From positions 2,790,001 through 2,854,000 of the forward strand of contig JAVHJL010000006.1 in assembly GCA_036971715.1 (NCBI GenBank): DNA of 64,000 bases. The letters run 5' to 3'. Under the pieces are notes generated by a model that did not search any database, was not told the DNA's origin, and saw only the letters and a list, made by a program, of their open reading frames with translations. The translations under genes were made by a program, and so were the position numbers. Positions 35,631 to 46,795 of the stretch are shown here, one piece after another. Numbering within the stretch: position 1 is the stretch's first letter; every line of letters begins with the position of its first letter. This DNA comes from Arthrobotrys musiformis. Its lineage: Eukaryota > Ascomycota > Orbiliomycetes > Orbiliales > Orbiliaceae.

Positions 35631-36740
35631 ATGGAAAAACCGCCGCAACCGCAACTACAACCAGGAATGCCACATGGAGCCCAGGTATTCCTTGCCCTTT
35701 CTGAAATCACGGCCTCTCGAGGCCTTAGCGAATAGCGATTGCTGAAGCTATATCTGCAGCCTATCCCTGTAACTTCTAGGCTCTTGGACGGCGGCCCTAG
35801 GCGCGCCGGCAGCCTTCTCCGTCGCTTCCCTACCTCCTACCCAGACGGGATTGGAAATTTGGTCCCCACAACCCTTAATGACGACGAAGTTATTATACGC
35901 GAACTTGACCTGAAGAGACTGGACGAGATCTTCGACTTTCTCTGGGTGGCTGGCAGACCCCTACCGCCGCGCGCTTTACATCACCAGATCTTTCTTGGTC
36001 GCGAAATCGTACTTGTTGAGCAAATAGATCTGCATCTGGTCTGGCACAAGGACCGTATATTCGTAAAGCCGCTCTCTGAGTTCCTGCTCGATCCTAGATT
36101 CTGGGCTAGGTTTACTTGCCAAGAACAAGGTTGTGATCCTGGCGTCAATGGGTGTCGGCGCTGGAAAATCTGGAAGGCCGCTCTGGGTTTCTTGTTGTCA
36201 TACGCGTCTTTGATTCGCCATCAGAGTGATCTCTCTATTGCAAAGGAGAAGTATCTACTCCCGGACGCGGTGAAATGGGAAGATTGGTTTGACCTCACCA
36301 ATAACCTGCTCCGAACCGAAAACATCTACACAAAGGTTGATAGACGATTCTTATATGGGGAGCTCCGTCTCAGCCGCCTTAATAAGATTTTTCTCTTCAA
36401 GCACCCGCCATATCTTCATGGATACCTGCCCAGTTGGAACAGGTACCGATACGAAGACTTCCTGCAAGACAACCTCAATTGGCTACTCTCTGCGGCTGTA
36501 GTCATCGGTATTGCCCTAACTGCTATGCAAGTGGGGTTAGCAACCACCTATCTAGAAAACAGCAATGCATTTCAGGCTGCCTCGTACGGCTTTACCGTCT
36601 TCTCGATAGTGGTACCTCTAGCTGGAATTGGCTTTGTTGTGATGTTGGCCTTGTATCTCTTTTTGACCGACTGGGTTAAAAGCGTGGCTAAAGGCAAAGC
36701 AAGATTTCGTATTTTCAAGGAGCAAGGTGTTATCGAGTGA
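35631..36740 (+). CDS. DUF6601-like protein with two C-terminal membrane segments
   Basis: Conserved fungal protein of unknown function. Two exons: 35631-35684 and 35736-36740, joined in phase 0 (51-nt intron), 352 residues. The second exon alone has no ATG at its start, so the upstream ATG (MEKPPQPQLQPG) is required. The core ELDLKRLDEIFDFLWVAG, PLPPRALHHQ, GREIVLVEQIDLHLVW and KPLSEFLLDPRFW fits the DUF6601 family as I remember it. Two hydrophobic stretches near the C-terminus (LLSAAVVIGIALTAMQVGLA and FSIVVPLAGIGFVVMLALYL) are separated by a short loop and followed by a basic end, suggesting a hairpin membrane anchor with the bulk in the cytosol. Lies 0.6 kb downstream of the NLR on the same strand. 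Confidence 0.8.
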
Positions 36741-37827
36741 TCTGAGGTTGAGCCCGCTTAAGTTCTTATGCTTGAGCCTTGGATGATTTGTGATAATATT
36801 TGATCTAGCGCTTGGCACACGCCGCTATATATATATATATTTGTTTATAAGACGCGAAAAGATTAAAGAGACCTAGCTAGGCGCTCCTGAGCATGAGAGA
36901 GACCGTGATATTGCTTTAAAAGTTGATGCTGGTCCAAACTCGGCATTGCATACAGGGAATGACCTCAAGACTAAACTCGGCAAGCTGCCTCAACAAGATC
37001 TAGCAGATCGAGTATGAGCCGAGGATAGGCAGAAATGTGCATTCACGCCCAGTCTGGGGGACGTCATACGTCGGTTTCAGACAGGTCTGTGTAACACAGG
37101 TTGTCTAACTGTTTGAGACTAAACCCTGTGTAACACAGGCAATTCAACGTCGAGACTGAGGTGTCAACATGTGTTGACCGCCAGAAATGCAACAAAATGG
37201 GATACACGACCGTGGACATGCAGCCAACAGCATGACAGTTGACAATTGCTTCTTCTTTTGATTCTTTCAATTGTCGATGTAATATCATTGCCAATCTTAG
37301 ACTAATCTCCATACCTGAAGGGCTTGTCTCGTAAACCATTTCAAGCTGAGTCTGTGCGACTCCGATCCAGGCCAGCCTCAGTTGATCCACAGACAATAAT
37401 GCGCAGATGAGTCATCTAGCGCTAGCTGAAGTATTCCAGAAGACTTACAAGGACAAGATTCCGATTGGGCGCGGGCGCTCCAGCAACCCGGAGTAAAATA
37501 GGCTTAGCCCACTTGCACGTGCGCACGTGTATGGCAATTTGGAGTCATCGAGTTCTCAAATTGGACTTTTTGGTGAACATTCTCAATGTCCCGCTATAGC
37601 TGCAGCTCGCGTACGTACAAGACGAGACGTGAATTGCGTGTCTTAGTGGAGCTGGACCGGATTTCTGCTGAACTGTGCTCTGTATATAATTGTATATAAT
37701 ATCACCGTTGCGCCCGCACTCAAGAGTTCCAACATCGTCAGATATTTCTTCACCTACCTCTGGATAATTAAATTAATCAGTCTAAGCGGCAATTGGTTTT
37801 TTGAATCCAATCAAATCAATCTCAAAA
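36741..37827. other. Intergenic region with TA repeat and short palindromes
   Basis: Downstream of the DUF6601-like gene. A TA dinucleotide run lies at 36826-36840. Three short inverted repeats cluster at 37087-37178 (listed separately). No credible gene; the largest frame (minus strand, 37064-37396) matches nothing known. The last 150 nt form the promoter/leader of the F-box-like gene. Confidence 0.55.
37087..37178. repeat. Cluster of three short palindromes
   Basis: CTGTGTAACACAG occurs twice, at 37087-37099 and 37126-37138 (the second extends to CCTGTGTAACACAGG), each an inverted repeat around one central A. A third inverted repeat, GTCAACATGTGTTGAC, lies at 37163-37178. Could be binding sites for a dimeric regulator or a relic of a mobile element; role unknown. 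Confidence 0.75.
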
Positions 37828-39147
37828 ATGGTGGCCACTTTACTCTCCCTCCCGCAGGAACTAATCGACATGATCTTTGCGGAAGGCCTTGAACCCTCAG
37901 ACCTCGGTAAAGTCAGACGACTCTCCAAAGACCACAACGACAGATTCAAATATCACTACTGGCAGCTGGTTTTCGCAACTATTCGAGTCAAATTAAAACC
38001 CTCGTCCCTCGAGAGGTTGATCGCTGCTGGAACTGGATCAGAGGCGCTGCCGTTCATGCAACATGTTGTCTTTTGGCCAGCCGCGACTCAGTCGTATTTG
38101 AACCGAGAGTCACCGGACCACTTGAAAAATCCGGAACTCGTGCAGTCGCTCGCAAAGACATTTTCAACATTAACTCACATTAAAACCGTCGAGATCGCTC
38201 TCGGCGGCGGTACGAATGCCGCCGCATACTGGAAGGCGGTGGTGGATGCGATTCTTGCGGCTAAGAGTACAACCATCGAAAAACTGAAGGCTCCGGTGGC
38301 CGCGATTCAAATGTCGAAATTCAAACCGTTCGCTTCCGCGAAATTCTTGAAGTTGTACAGAACGTCGTTTCGTAATCTCAAGTCGTTGGAGATTCACACT
38401 TCAGTTCAACTCGAAAATCCCACCGCCACAGCGTTCTTCTGGTCGATGGTAGATGCCATGGGGAGTAAACTCGAGGATCTCACCGTCAGAAACACACGAA
38501 TTTCGTTCAGAGACGATCCGAATCCCGGCAGTCAGAAATCCTATCAATCGAAAAACTTCAGCCTCCCTGAGTTGAAGAGACTCACATTGGTGGATGTCGC
38601 TATTACACCGACGGATTTGAAAACGCTTTTAGGAAACTCTGAGGGTATCGAGGCTATTGATATTTGTAAATGCCGAATGCCAAAAGAAAAGGACGGCTGG
38701 TTTGAAGTACTCGTTTATCTCAAAGATAATCAGTTTCCACACTTGCGGGAACTCGAGTTAGCCATGAACGGCACTTACAACGAATACTATTACGACCTCC
38801 CAAAAGTTAGCGTTAAGGGTAATTGGAGGACGGAGGATTGTTCTGTTGAAGTGTCCTGCGGAGGGGTCGCCCCGGGCCCGTATGAGTTTCAAGCCAACCT
38901 TTGGAACGAACTCGAAAATAACGGAACTGCGGATAAGTTCTGGGATTCACTCACCGACCGGAAGTGGAATTCTAAACAAGCGACAAGATGGAAGAGACGT
39001 CGAAGGGTCGAGGAAGAGTGGGCGGCTGAGATAAAGTCATTTGGGAATCCTGATTATATCGATGAGGATGATCCTCACGTTCAATGGGTGAACTCCAGGC
39101 ATCAGGGACAACTCGATGCCCTTGACGTGGAGGCCGACGACGAGTGA
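37828..39147 (+). CDS. F-box-like protein
   Basis: Single-exon gene of 439 residues, starting at the ATG of MVATLLSLPQELIDMIF. Residues about 4-40 (LLSLPQELIDMIFAEGLEP, then DLGKVRRLS) fit a fungal F-box, the Skp1-binding helix bundle of SCF ubiquitin ligases. The remainder has weak leucine-rich periodicity (FRNLKSLEIHTS, LPELKRLTLVDVAIT, FPHLRELELAMN), as in fungal F-box/LRR proteins that select substrates. The C-terminus is charged, with RWKRRRRVEEEW and an acidic end. No target can be inferred. Alternative: an LRR-like protein without Skp1 binding. Confidence 0.78.
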   Translation: MVATLLSLPQELIDMIFAEGLEPSDLGKVRRLSKDHNDRFKYHYWQLVFATIRVKLKPSSLERLIAAGTGSEALPFMQHVVFWPAATQSYLNRESPDHLKNPELVQSLAKTFSTLTHIKTVEIALGGGTNAAAYWKAVVDAILAAKSTTIEKLKAPVAAIQMSKFKPFASAKFLKLYRTSFRNLKSLEIHTSVQLENPTATAFFWSMVDAMGSKLEDLTVRNTRISFRDDPNPGSQKSYQSKNFSLPELKRLTLVDVAITPTDLKTLLGNSEGIEAIDICKCRMPKEKDGWFEVLVYLKDNQFPHLRELELAMNGTYNEYYYDLPKVSVKGNWRTEDCSVEVSCGGVAPGPYEFQANLWNELENNGTADKFWDSLTDRKWNSKQATRWKRRRRVEEEWAAEIKSFGNPDYIDEDDPHVQWVNSRHQGQLDALDVEADDE

Positions 39148-39359
39148 TGTCGCCTGGTCCCGTCCCTGCCTGTCGCCCGAGAAAACCAAATTCACGAAGA
39201 AATTTCTAAAAGAAAAGGAAGAAAAAGAGGGGACGATAAAAGAAAAGGCAGTTCTATAGCAATTTCATATAGTCATACAAAATGTCATCCGAAATATAGA
39301 ATTATTATACATTAATTACCACCCAAACTCCCGCATGAATCAACCAGTTCCAATCGAGC

Positions 39360-39890
39360 TCAGATTCCAGCCTGTAGCTCTTCAATGTTTATATCCACCA
39401 ACGCCGCAGAATTCGCCCGAAAAACCCTCCCCACAGTCGCAATTTCAACCTTAAGATTCTCAGAATCTTCATCATCATTTCCCTCATCCCCCTCTTCGAA
39501 CCCTACATACTGTTCCGCCCAACCCTTTCTCAAACCAACTGGTGAATCATCGAAGTTTGTAATCAACCGCAGAGAACGCGGGTTTTGATCCTCAAGGGGA
39601 TCGATACCAGCTGGGTATGCTAGGCCTAGATTGAGAGACGTCCCGTATAGGACAGCGATATCGCCATCTTCTGTCTCGTCGTGGGAGTCGTCTTCGGAGT
39701 CGCCGTACTCGTGGGGGTAGATCAATTCATCTCCCTCGTCGTCGGCACCACTATCATCAGAAGTGTAGAATAGTGGGGATGGTATTGTCGAAGTAGGATG
39801 AGGGGGGATTTCTATTGTGAGGAGAGGGTGCGAGCTTGAGGGAGATTGGTCTCGCGGTGAGGGAGATAGAGTATTGGTTGGATTTGACAT
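39360..39890 (-). CDS. Acidic, low-complexity protein of unknown function
   Basis: Single open frame of 176 residues from an ATG (MSNPTNTLSPSPRDQ). The first 45 residues are Ser/Pro/Thr-rich; the middle is strongly acidic (DDSGADDEGDELIYPHEYGD and SEDDSHDETEDGD); the end (KVEIATVGRVFRANSAALVD) looks more ordered. I recognise no domain. The stop is about 210 nt from the stop of the convergent F-box-like gene. Codon usage and length support coding, but no homology does. Confidence 0.6.
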   Translation of the reverse strand: MSNPTNTLSPSPRDQSPSSSHPLLTIEIPPHPTSTIPSPLFYTSDDSGADDEGDELIYPHEYGDSEDDSHDETEDGDIAVLYGTSLNLGLAYPAGIDPLEDQNPRSLRLITNFDDSPVGLRKGWAEQYVGFEEGDEGNDDEDSENLKVEIATVGRVFRANSAALVDINIEELQAGI

Positions 39891-40774
39891 GTTTATGTCT
39901 ATGTCGAGGATTTTTGTATATCTATACTCTGAGAAGTTGTCTCGGTCTTAGATGACGAAGAGAATGTTCGAATTGTCTTTAAGGAATTAAAACCGATCGA
40001 CGGATGTTTGGAACAAAAAAAGCTTAAGGCCCGTGGAGCTAGATCAACTTGCCCATGATGTTTCCAGCTATGACCTCGTCCACAGTCTGCTCTTTATAGG
40101 ATTCTTCCATGCCCCAGAAACGTTTAAACATAATTGCTTCTAGAATTAAAACGATTTACCCAAACATACGTTAACCGCATTTGTCAAAATCCTTAATTGC
40201 TATATATAGAGTATTTTATAAATGGACAAAGACACATTCCCTTTTTTGAAAATCTAGGGTTTTTTTTCTGCGGGAAACGTTCGAAATGTCAACTAGTCGA
40301 CTTTCCTATCTGGTGAAGTTGGTGAAACCGCATACCGAAGCCCTTGAAACAAAAAAATGTATACGGGGTAACTGCGCCACATCTGCATCTGCCACTGATT
40401 ATATAAGAATAGCTTGAGACTAAACTCGACTTCGACGGTGGTGAAACTGCGACACCATTGTCGCCGTTATCTAAAAGGAAAAACCTACTGGATTTGACTA
40501 GAGAATTCTTAAGCGCATTGGCTGATAATATTGCAGGGCCAATTGCACTTGACCGAATCGTAATTGTGATTATGGCCGTGAAGTTCGAAGTCGTAGTTTG
40601 TGTTGGCCGTGTGGTCGTTTGGACCCCAGCTCTCCAACCGTGTCACTTTGGCCGGGAAGCTAAGCTAAGCTCCACGACACTCCAACTTCAACGTCAACCT
40701 CATCTCTTCCTCTGTCGACAGACAAATCATACCCGACCATCTCGACTTCGGGATCGTGTCGCTGATGCAAGCCA
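39891..40774. other. Divergent promoter region between the acidic protein and COG4
   Basis: About 0.9 kb between two divergent starts. A TATATAAG element lies near 40398 on the plus strand, about 375 nt before the COG4 ATG. No gene seen. Confidence 0.55.
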
Positions 40775-43306
40775 ATGGCGCACCACCGACACGGTAGCCT
40801 TAATGGCACCGCCGACGCCTCCAAGAACCACATATATAATGACCGCTCCGACGAAACTGAGGATATCCCCTCAGACGATGAGCTCTCAACCACATTAACG
40901 AGCATTGACCAAGCCTCCACCGTTTCCGAAATCCAAGAGTGTCTTGCGAATCTTACGGTCCAGGAATCGAAGATATCCTCTCGTCTTTCCGCCCTGCTAG
41001 CTTCGCAGGATGAGCTCTCCCGTGAGCTGTCCAGATTGGACCTCATTCGCGCCAGACTCGGCACCCAAGTCGTCGCCGCCCGAGGATTATCGGCCGGAAT
41101 GCTGTCTTCGGCGTCCAGCACAGCCTCCCGTATTTCATCTGCCGTGAAACAGCTGGATATAGAGCAGGAAAACGTGCGCCAAACACTTACCTTCGTCGAA
41201 GCCGTCGTGGAGCTCAAAACTTGCGTTCTGGGGGTATCCGGCAGCATGGGGGCCGCGCAGGACTGGGAAACCGCTGCGAATTACCTCGCCCGCGCTGCTT
41301 TGGTGCCGGATCATATCCTACACTCCGAATTCGCGGAGGAAATGGTCCCCACGTCCGAAGAGCCCGAGCCGCCGTCGAAGACTTTGTCAAATGCGGCGGA
41401 AAGTTTGTGTGGGCTGTTCCTTAGGGAGTTCGATAAAGCTGCGAAAGCGGGTGATGGGGAGAAAATTACGAGGTACTTCAAGTTGTTCCCGTTGATTGGG
41501 AGGTCGGATACTGGGCTTGAGGTTTATGGTGGATATGTGTGCAGGGGAGTTGCGGAGAGGATGAGGGCTGTGAGAGGCAGAAAGAACGACGGTCCAGCAT
41601 TTTATGCAGGATCATTACAATCACTGTTCGAGTATATGGCTGGACTGGTCGAACGACATACCCCGCTGGTGGAGAGGCATTATGGAGCTGGCAGGATGGT
41701 GAAGGTTATCGATAAGCTACAAATCGAAGTTGATACGCAGGGTGGGATTGTGATTGATAGCTTTTGGGATGAGAGGAATATCCAAAGAAAGCTATCGGAC
41801 ATAAAATCATATGCTTTCTCTTTCCTCGTCCAATCCTTCCTCGCGAACACATCGGTCTCGGCCGGGGCCCCTCGCAGCAGCTCACCACATCCTGGGGGCG
41901 GCCCTCGAAATAGCGAAGACGACAGTGTTGATGTCAAAGAAATCGACAGTCATCTAAATGAGCTGGGGGTCATGCTGTCACGGTGGTCACTCTACTCACG
42001 CTTCATTGCCCGCAAATGCCTCCCCCCACCTACAGAGCCACCCACGTCTCCTAACAGCAGTTCTCCCGAAGCCCCATTAGTCATGCCACCCGTTATCCAA
42101 AAGTCCGTGCTCTCAGCCAGAGTCGACGCGAAAATATCAACCCCCTTCGAAGTCATGACAACCTTCTTCTTCCGCCGTTCTGTCGAAAAGGCCTTCCAGC
42201 TCGACGAACTACCCCCAGACCTCCACCTTGACCCATCAAGAGCTTTAAGAAACACTGCAACACCCTACATCACCCTCTCCGTCGACGACGTAATGTACCT
42301 CGTCCGTAACGTCTTGAAACGAAGTTTATCAACACTATCCTGCTCTCTGGTCCTCAAGATCATTTCCTCAGTAAAACGTATCCTAGAGGGCGACTTCGTA
42401 GGCATGATGCAGCGACGGATGCGACACGACAGCTATCCAAAAAGTAACAACGCCAATTCACCCCCTCCGGACGACAAAGTCGTCGCCTTTTGCGTTTTGA
42501 CCAATAATCTGGATGTCAGTATTGACTACATCACCCGCATCATCAACACCTTTTTAGAAACCCCTGAGGATGCCCATGGAGAAGGACCTCAGGGAGGAAA
42601 AGAGAAGGAAGCATTGGAGTCGCAATTTCCATTTGTCGGGGAGGCGAATAGTGTTAAGAATGCGCTAAAGGCCTTGGTTAGCGGGTTTACAGCAAGAGCC
42701 GGGAATCTACACGATAACGCGATCGAAGTGATCTTTAATCAAGTCATCCGACCGCGGTTGCGACCTTTAATGTCAGAGAGCTTCTCGGGTATCGAGTACA
42801 TAGTCCGAGAAGTAGATCTGAATAATACCCACCAAGCCGAAGATGAGAGTGATGGGGAAGGTAGAGGCGCTAATGCTGTCACCACACGATTTGCGACGGG
42901 ATTCCACCACTTGGTTTTCCCGCTGAAGAGGGTTTTAACATCGAATAGTTATGATAAACTATTGAGGATGACGGCGGCCAGTGTTGCGAATTTGCTGGCG
43001 AAGAGGTTGTGGGGTTTGGCGGGGAAGATTAATGAGCTCGGGGCGATTAGGTTGGAGAGAGACGTCAGCGGGGTTATTGCCGTTGTAGTTAGAGAGGGGA
43101 AGTACGGGTTGAGAGAGGAGTTTGTGAAGGCGAGCGAGATCGTGATGATACTCAATATGGAGGAAGATGAAGTGGTGGAAGTATTGAAGAAGGATAGCGA
43201 GGCTGAAGAGGAGGCGGATGCATCAGGCGATGCAGTGGAGTGGAAGTTAACGAGGGAGGAAAGAAGACGGGCTAGAGGGCTCCTCAAACATGAGGGTAGT
43301 CGATAG
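40775..43306 (+). CDS. COG4: Conserved oligomeric Golgi complex subunit 4
   Basis: Subunit of the COG tethering complex (lobe A), which supports retrograde vesicle traffic within the Golgi. Intronless, 843 residues from MAHHRHGSLNG. The N-terminal 20-130 region is helical and coiled-coil-like (TVQESKISSRLSALLASQDE). Then come the family hallmarks AVVELKTCVLGV, DWETAANYLARAALVP, KITRYFKLFPLIG, GLEVYGGYVCRGVAERMR, DSFWDERNIQRKLSDIKSY and the CATCHR-type helical C-terminal half. Length is normal for fungal Cog4. A short Ser/Pro/Gly-rich insert follows LANTSVSAGAP. Convergent with CDC43, whose stop lies 190 nt downstream. Confidence 0.95.
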   Translation: MAHHRHGSLNGTADASKNHIYNDRSDETEDIPSDDELSTTLTSIDQASTVSEIQECLANLTVQESKISSRLSALLASQDELSRELSRLDLIRARLGTQVVAARGLSAGMLSSASSTASRISSAVKQLDIEQENVRQTLTFVEAVVELKTCVLGVSGSMGAAQDWETAANYLARAALVPDHILHSEFAEEMVPTSEEPEPPSKTLSNAAESLCGLFLREFDKAAKAGDGEKITRYFKLFPLIGRSDTGLEVYGGYVCRGVAERMRAVRGRKNDGPAFYAGSLQSLFEYMAGLVERHTPLVERHYGAGRMVKVIDKLQIEVDTQGGIVIDSFWDERNIQRKLSDIKSYAFSFLVQSFLANTSVSAGAPRSSSPHPGGGPRNSEDDSVDVKEIDSHLNELGVMLSRWSLYSRFIARKCLPPPTEPPTSPNSSSPEAPLVMPPVIQKSVLSARVDAKISTPFEVMTTFFFRRSVEKAFQLDELPPDLHLDPSRALRNTATPYITLSVDDVMYLVRNVLKRSLSTLSCSLVLKIISSVKRILEGDFVGMMQRRMRHDSYPKSNNANSPPPDDKVVAFCVLTNNLDVSIDYITRIINTFLETPEDAHGEGPQGGKEKEALESQFPFVGEANSVKNALKALVSGFTARAGNLHDNAIEVIFNQVIRPRLRPLMSESFSGIEYIVREVDLNNTHQAEDESDGEGRGANAVTTRFATGFHHLVFPLKRVLTSNSYDKLLRMTAASVANLLAKRLWGLAGKINELGAIRLERDVSGVIAVVVREGKYGLREEFVKASEIVMILNMEEDEVVEVLKKDSEAEEEADASGDAVEWKLTREERRRARGLLKHEGSR

Positions 43307-43496
43307 ATCTAGTCGCCCTTATATAAGAGTATATATATATATGACTTGGGAGAAAGGGGCAGACATTCAGCGGTGTATATCTGTATCATAAGGCGCTCTA
43401 ATCAATGCTAAAGACATGCATGGTATCTCGCCGGACTTCTTCAAAGCCATTCACAATATCAAAATCGTCTTACTCATACGATCAAATCCTATCGAA

Positions 43497-44836
43497 TCAT
43501 GCCTTCTTCCTCCATTCCAGACCCTCAACCCACTCCCTCGTCTGCAACGCCGTACAAAGCGCGCTATCCACCCGATTAATCCCCTCCTCACGGAAGATAC
43601 CCAAACTAACCATTCCCAAACAACTATGTAGAACATCCGGCGGTGCACCGGGCCATTTCCCGAACCCGCCGATTCGATGTGCCGTATCTTCGAGTAAATA
43701 CTCGCGATTACTCTCCGAGTTCACAAGATGTGCCTTTTTCAGAAGATCTAAAGAACCAATAACCCAGAAACTATAGCAGGTGTCTGTACGTTTATTATCC
43801 CGGCCGTTGAAGCCGTTATGTGCATCGCAGGCAGGGAAGGACCCCGGAGGAGGGGAGATATGTGAACTCGGATCAAACGATTCGGGATCTGTAGGTGCAT
43901 TTTGGCGAGAAATAAGCCAATGCACTGTCCTCGAAGGGTTCGGGAGGCCAATTGGGTAGGATACTGGGTCCTTCGGGGGGTGAAGGCGATCGAGGAGAGA
44001 TAGTGCTGATATTGCACAAAATGTATGACCGGCTGTGTCCATTGTCCCATCATTAGATTATCAATCAAAAAAAAAAAAAAAAAAAAAAAAAAAGGGGTAT
44101 TAAAGGAATATCAATTACCATGAGATTCGGCACCAGGTCGACTTCCGTATCCATAATCATACGCCTCGCAAGATTGAACATATCGCACCGCCTGGTCGAC
44201 ATCTATATCCGCCACCTCACGCGATAAACTCCCCTCCTCACCCCTCAAAAGCCACCGTACAGCCGAAGCAAGGTATATAAACCTCGGATCCCGTGTCGCA
44301 GTATCCTCCTTCTCATCTATACCACTATGCATCTCCGCGAAGCTCCCATCGGCACGTTGCAGCGTAGCCAGCCACCCCAGCGTATCTTCGCGATTCACAC
44401 GCGTTAAATCATCACCCAGCATCAGGAGCGTGATCAAACAGAAAAAGGTCCCCGGAAGCGTAGCAGGATCCCAGATACGGTTCGAATCAGATAATTGATC
44501 TCCTATATCCGTCGCGGGCGAGGCACGGAAGCCTCCGCCGGATCGGAGCTGGCAGCTGTACAGCCAGTTTATCCATTGCTCGCGTTCTTCGGGCTTAGTA
44601 AGATTGCCGAGTTCGCCGAGGATAGAGAGACCGTTGACGCAGAAGAAGGCGAGAGAGGTCCGGTTGAGGTCGTTGGAGGTATATTCGGTAGGCAGAAGGG
44701 TGCGCAGGCACCGGAGCCAATATTTGATGTTACGTTCGCGGTTGAAGGTTGGGCGGGGAGGAGGGGGCGGGGGATCGTTCGAAGTTGAGGCTGTGGTGGT
44801 TGTGGCGGGTGGGATTGCGGGGTCAACGTCCGCCAT
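43497..44836 (-). CDS. CDC43: Geranylgeranyltransferase type I beta subunit
   Basis: Beta subunit of protein geranylgeranyltransferase I, which prenylates CaaX proteins such as Rho GTPases in the cytosol with the shared alpha subunit. Exons 44119-44836 and 43497-44032 joined in frame give 417 residues. Prenyltransferase alpha-alpha repeats are evident: WLYSCQLRSGGGFRASP, WLATLQRADGSFAEM, YVQSCEAYDYGYGSRPGAESH and, later, HRIGGFGKWPGAPPDVLHSCLG. Zinc ligands are the Asp and Cys of DTCYSFW and the His of DVLHSCLG; the basic NKR-D motif precedes DTC. The 86-nt intron (44033-44118) splits the SH-A-GHTFCAISAL motif and contains a 27-nt T-run in the sense strand. Opens with a proline-rich stretch. 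Confidence 0.94.
44067..44093. repeat. 27-nt A-tract (T-tract in the CDC43 sense strand) inside an intron
   Basis: Uninterrupted homopolymer within the 86-nt CDC43 intron, between donor and acceptor. Likely length-variable between strains or in assembly. Confidence 0.9.
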
Positions 44837-45700
44837 TATAAACTCTAATATATTCCCTGTAAGCTGCTAATAAACTTGACCCTAGCGGAGATACAGTTGA
44901 CGATTCCAAGAATCGAATATTTTTCTATGGTCGTCGAAAGAACGGTGCTATTCCAATGGGTTTTACCAAAGTTGAGTCGTGAATGTTCGGGTGGGTCGCA
45001 GTTCGGTTCCAAACCGCGCGGTTTATGCTGACTTAGACAAAACTGCCCGTCTTTGCGAGCAGCAATAACTTCACGGAGGTCACACTACCAGTAAAAATAA
45101 CTCAGATAAAATACAGGAGAGCAAAGTTAAGGTGGGCTCTATAACATAAATATCATCGGCAGGGTTTGCATATAATTCCAGTAGATTAAAGGAAAATAGA
45201 TCTCGAACGCTCGCTGAACCGTGAGGAATATATATACCAGAATGCTACGAATACCAAATAAAACATAACGAGCGACTGTAGTTTTATTGCTTGCGAGAAA
45301 GGTTTTGTAAAAAAGCCCCCCCTCGTCGAGTTAACGTTGAATGTCAGAAATCGAGCTTCGATTTGTGGCAAAGCTTTAAAGGCATACAGGTGTGCAGTAT
45401 GTTACTATACAAATCATTTGGCCTTTGACATCGGTAGAATGTATCGATATAAAATGGGTTCGATCGAGATCAGTAAAAGATGCCTCGAGAGGGGGGGCGT
45501 GCTAAAACGAGCGACAATAATTGAATAACATCAAGATAAGGATGGTTCGTAAACGTTGAATCTCCGTATCTCTCTTGAATTTTTCCCACGATATCCGATA
45601 GCGTTATATATAGTAAGTTGGCGAGTATATGGTACCAGATATATACGTCTCTTCGTGATCCTACCCCTCGTTCCCAGGCCCAATCTTATGGTCATTTGAA
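44837..45700. other. Intergenic region
   Basis: Between CDC43 (start at 44836) and the stop of the membrane-protein gene. AT-rich with several TATATA runs around 45.2-45.65 kb; no gene seen. Confidence 0.6.
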
Positions 45701-46795
45701 TCAAGCCAAGAAGACTCCACCCTCCTGAGACCGCCTAGCATCACCCTCCTCGACCGGGGATGGCTCCTCACCTACACACTGCCTGATCTCCTCATGGAAT
45801 GCCCGAAGACGTCTCTTCATAAAACCGTCCTTCTTTGCCAATCGCTTGAACACCCAGATTCCCAAAAGAAGCTTGGCGGCGGTCATACCACTGACGCTGT
45901 AGAGAGTAAGTCCGACGATAGCCTTGAGCTTTCCGCCGTAGTGCCAGCCGTAGCCGAAGGTATGGGTCCAGGGGCCTGCGGCGATGATGATGATGACAAC
46001 ATGAAGGATGAACATGCCGACATTGATCTGTATGTTTAATGAGTATATTAACAAACCAGTTAAGTGTTACAAGTGTTGAGAACGACGACATACCAAAGCG
46101 AGTATAGCGAATATGAACCCAGGTCTCTTCTCTTCGTTAAACTTTCGGACGACAAGGATGGTGGACGCGACGATGAAAAAGTCGATCGGAGCCGTGAAAG
46201 TGGTAATGGCGAGGGGCACATGTGACCAGTATGCGACATTAAGGCGGTCGTAAATTCCCCAGGCGATAGCTCCACAGAGAAGGAAAGTGAAATAGGCCTA
46301 TACACAGCCGTTTATTAACATCAACCAAATGCCCCTACATAGCAGAAATGTTGTGTTTCAATCTTTAGAGAAGGGACTTACAAAGACCATGAAGATAGCG
46401 ATAAATCTTCTCTTCTTCTCCTCACGTGGGATCTGATACCCATCACGAGTGGCAAAGGCCGGATCCTTCCTGCAACGACGACGACGGAAACATGGGAAGT
46501 CGAAGCTCTTGGGGATCTTAATCGTGATGTTGATATTGATGGTCCTCACATCGTCGTCATCACCACCATCACTACCGTTGCCTTCGCGAGTAGAGGTGAT
46601 AGAATCTGTCCGCGGTGGTCGGTGGGCGGTTGGGTATCTTGCCGGGAGGACTGGGATAGTAGAAGGAGGAGCAGGATTATATGGAGACTCGACGTAGACA
46701 GGAGACTCGACATAGACAGGAGAACCCAACGGGGTGATACCGGCGGGAGACGTCGGCTCCTCGGTAGGGACTTTGGAGTAGGCTGGTGCAGCCAT
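45701..46795 (-). CDS. Four-TM membrane protein of unknown function
   Basis: Three exons: 46382-46795, 46094-46297 and 45701-46027, all joins in phase 0, 314 residues. Residues 1-120 are a Pro/Ser-rich, acidic, probably cytosolic tail with a perfect local repeat (SPVYVE twice) and then a basic cluster (FRRRRCRKD). Four membrane segments follow: FIAIFMVFAYFTFLLCGAIA, the segment around HVPLAITTFTAPIDFFIVAS, INVGMFILHVVIIIIAAG and VGLTLYSVSGMTAAKLLLGI. The C-terminus is charged. The four-helix layout is MARVEL-like, but I cannot assign the family. The intron positions interrupt or border membrane segments. Confidence 0.75.
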
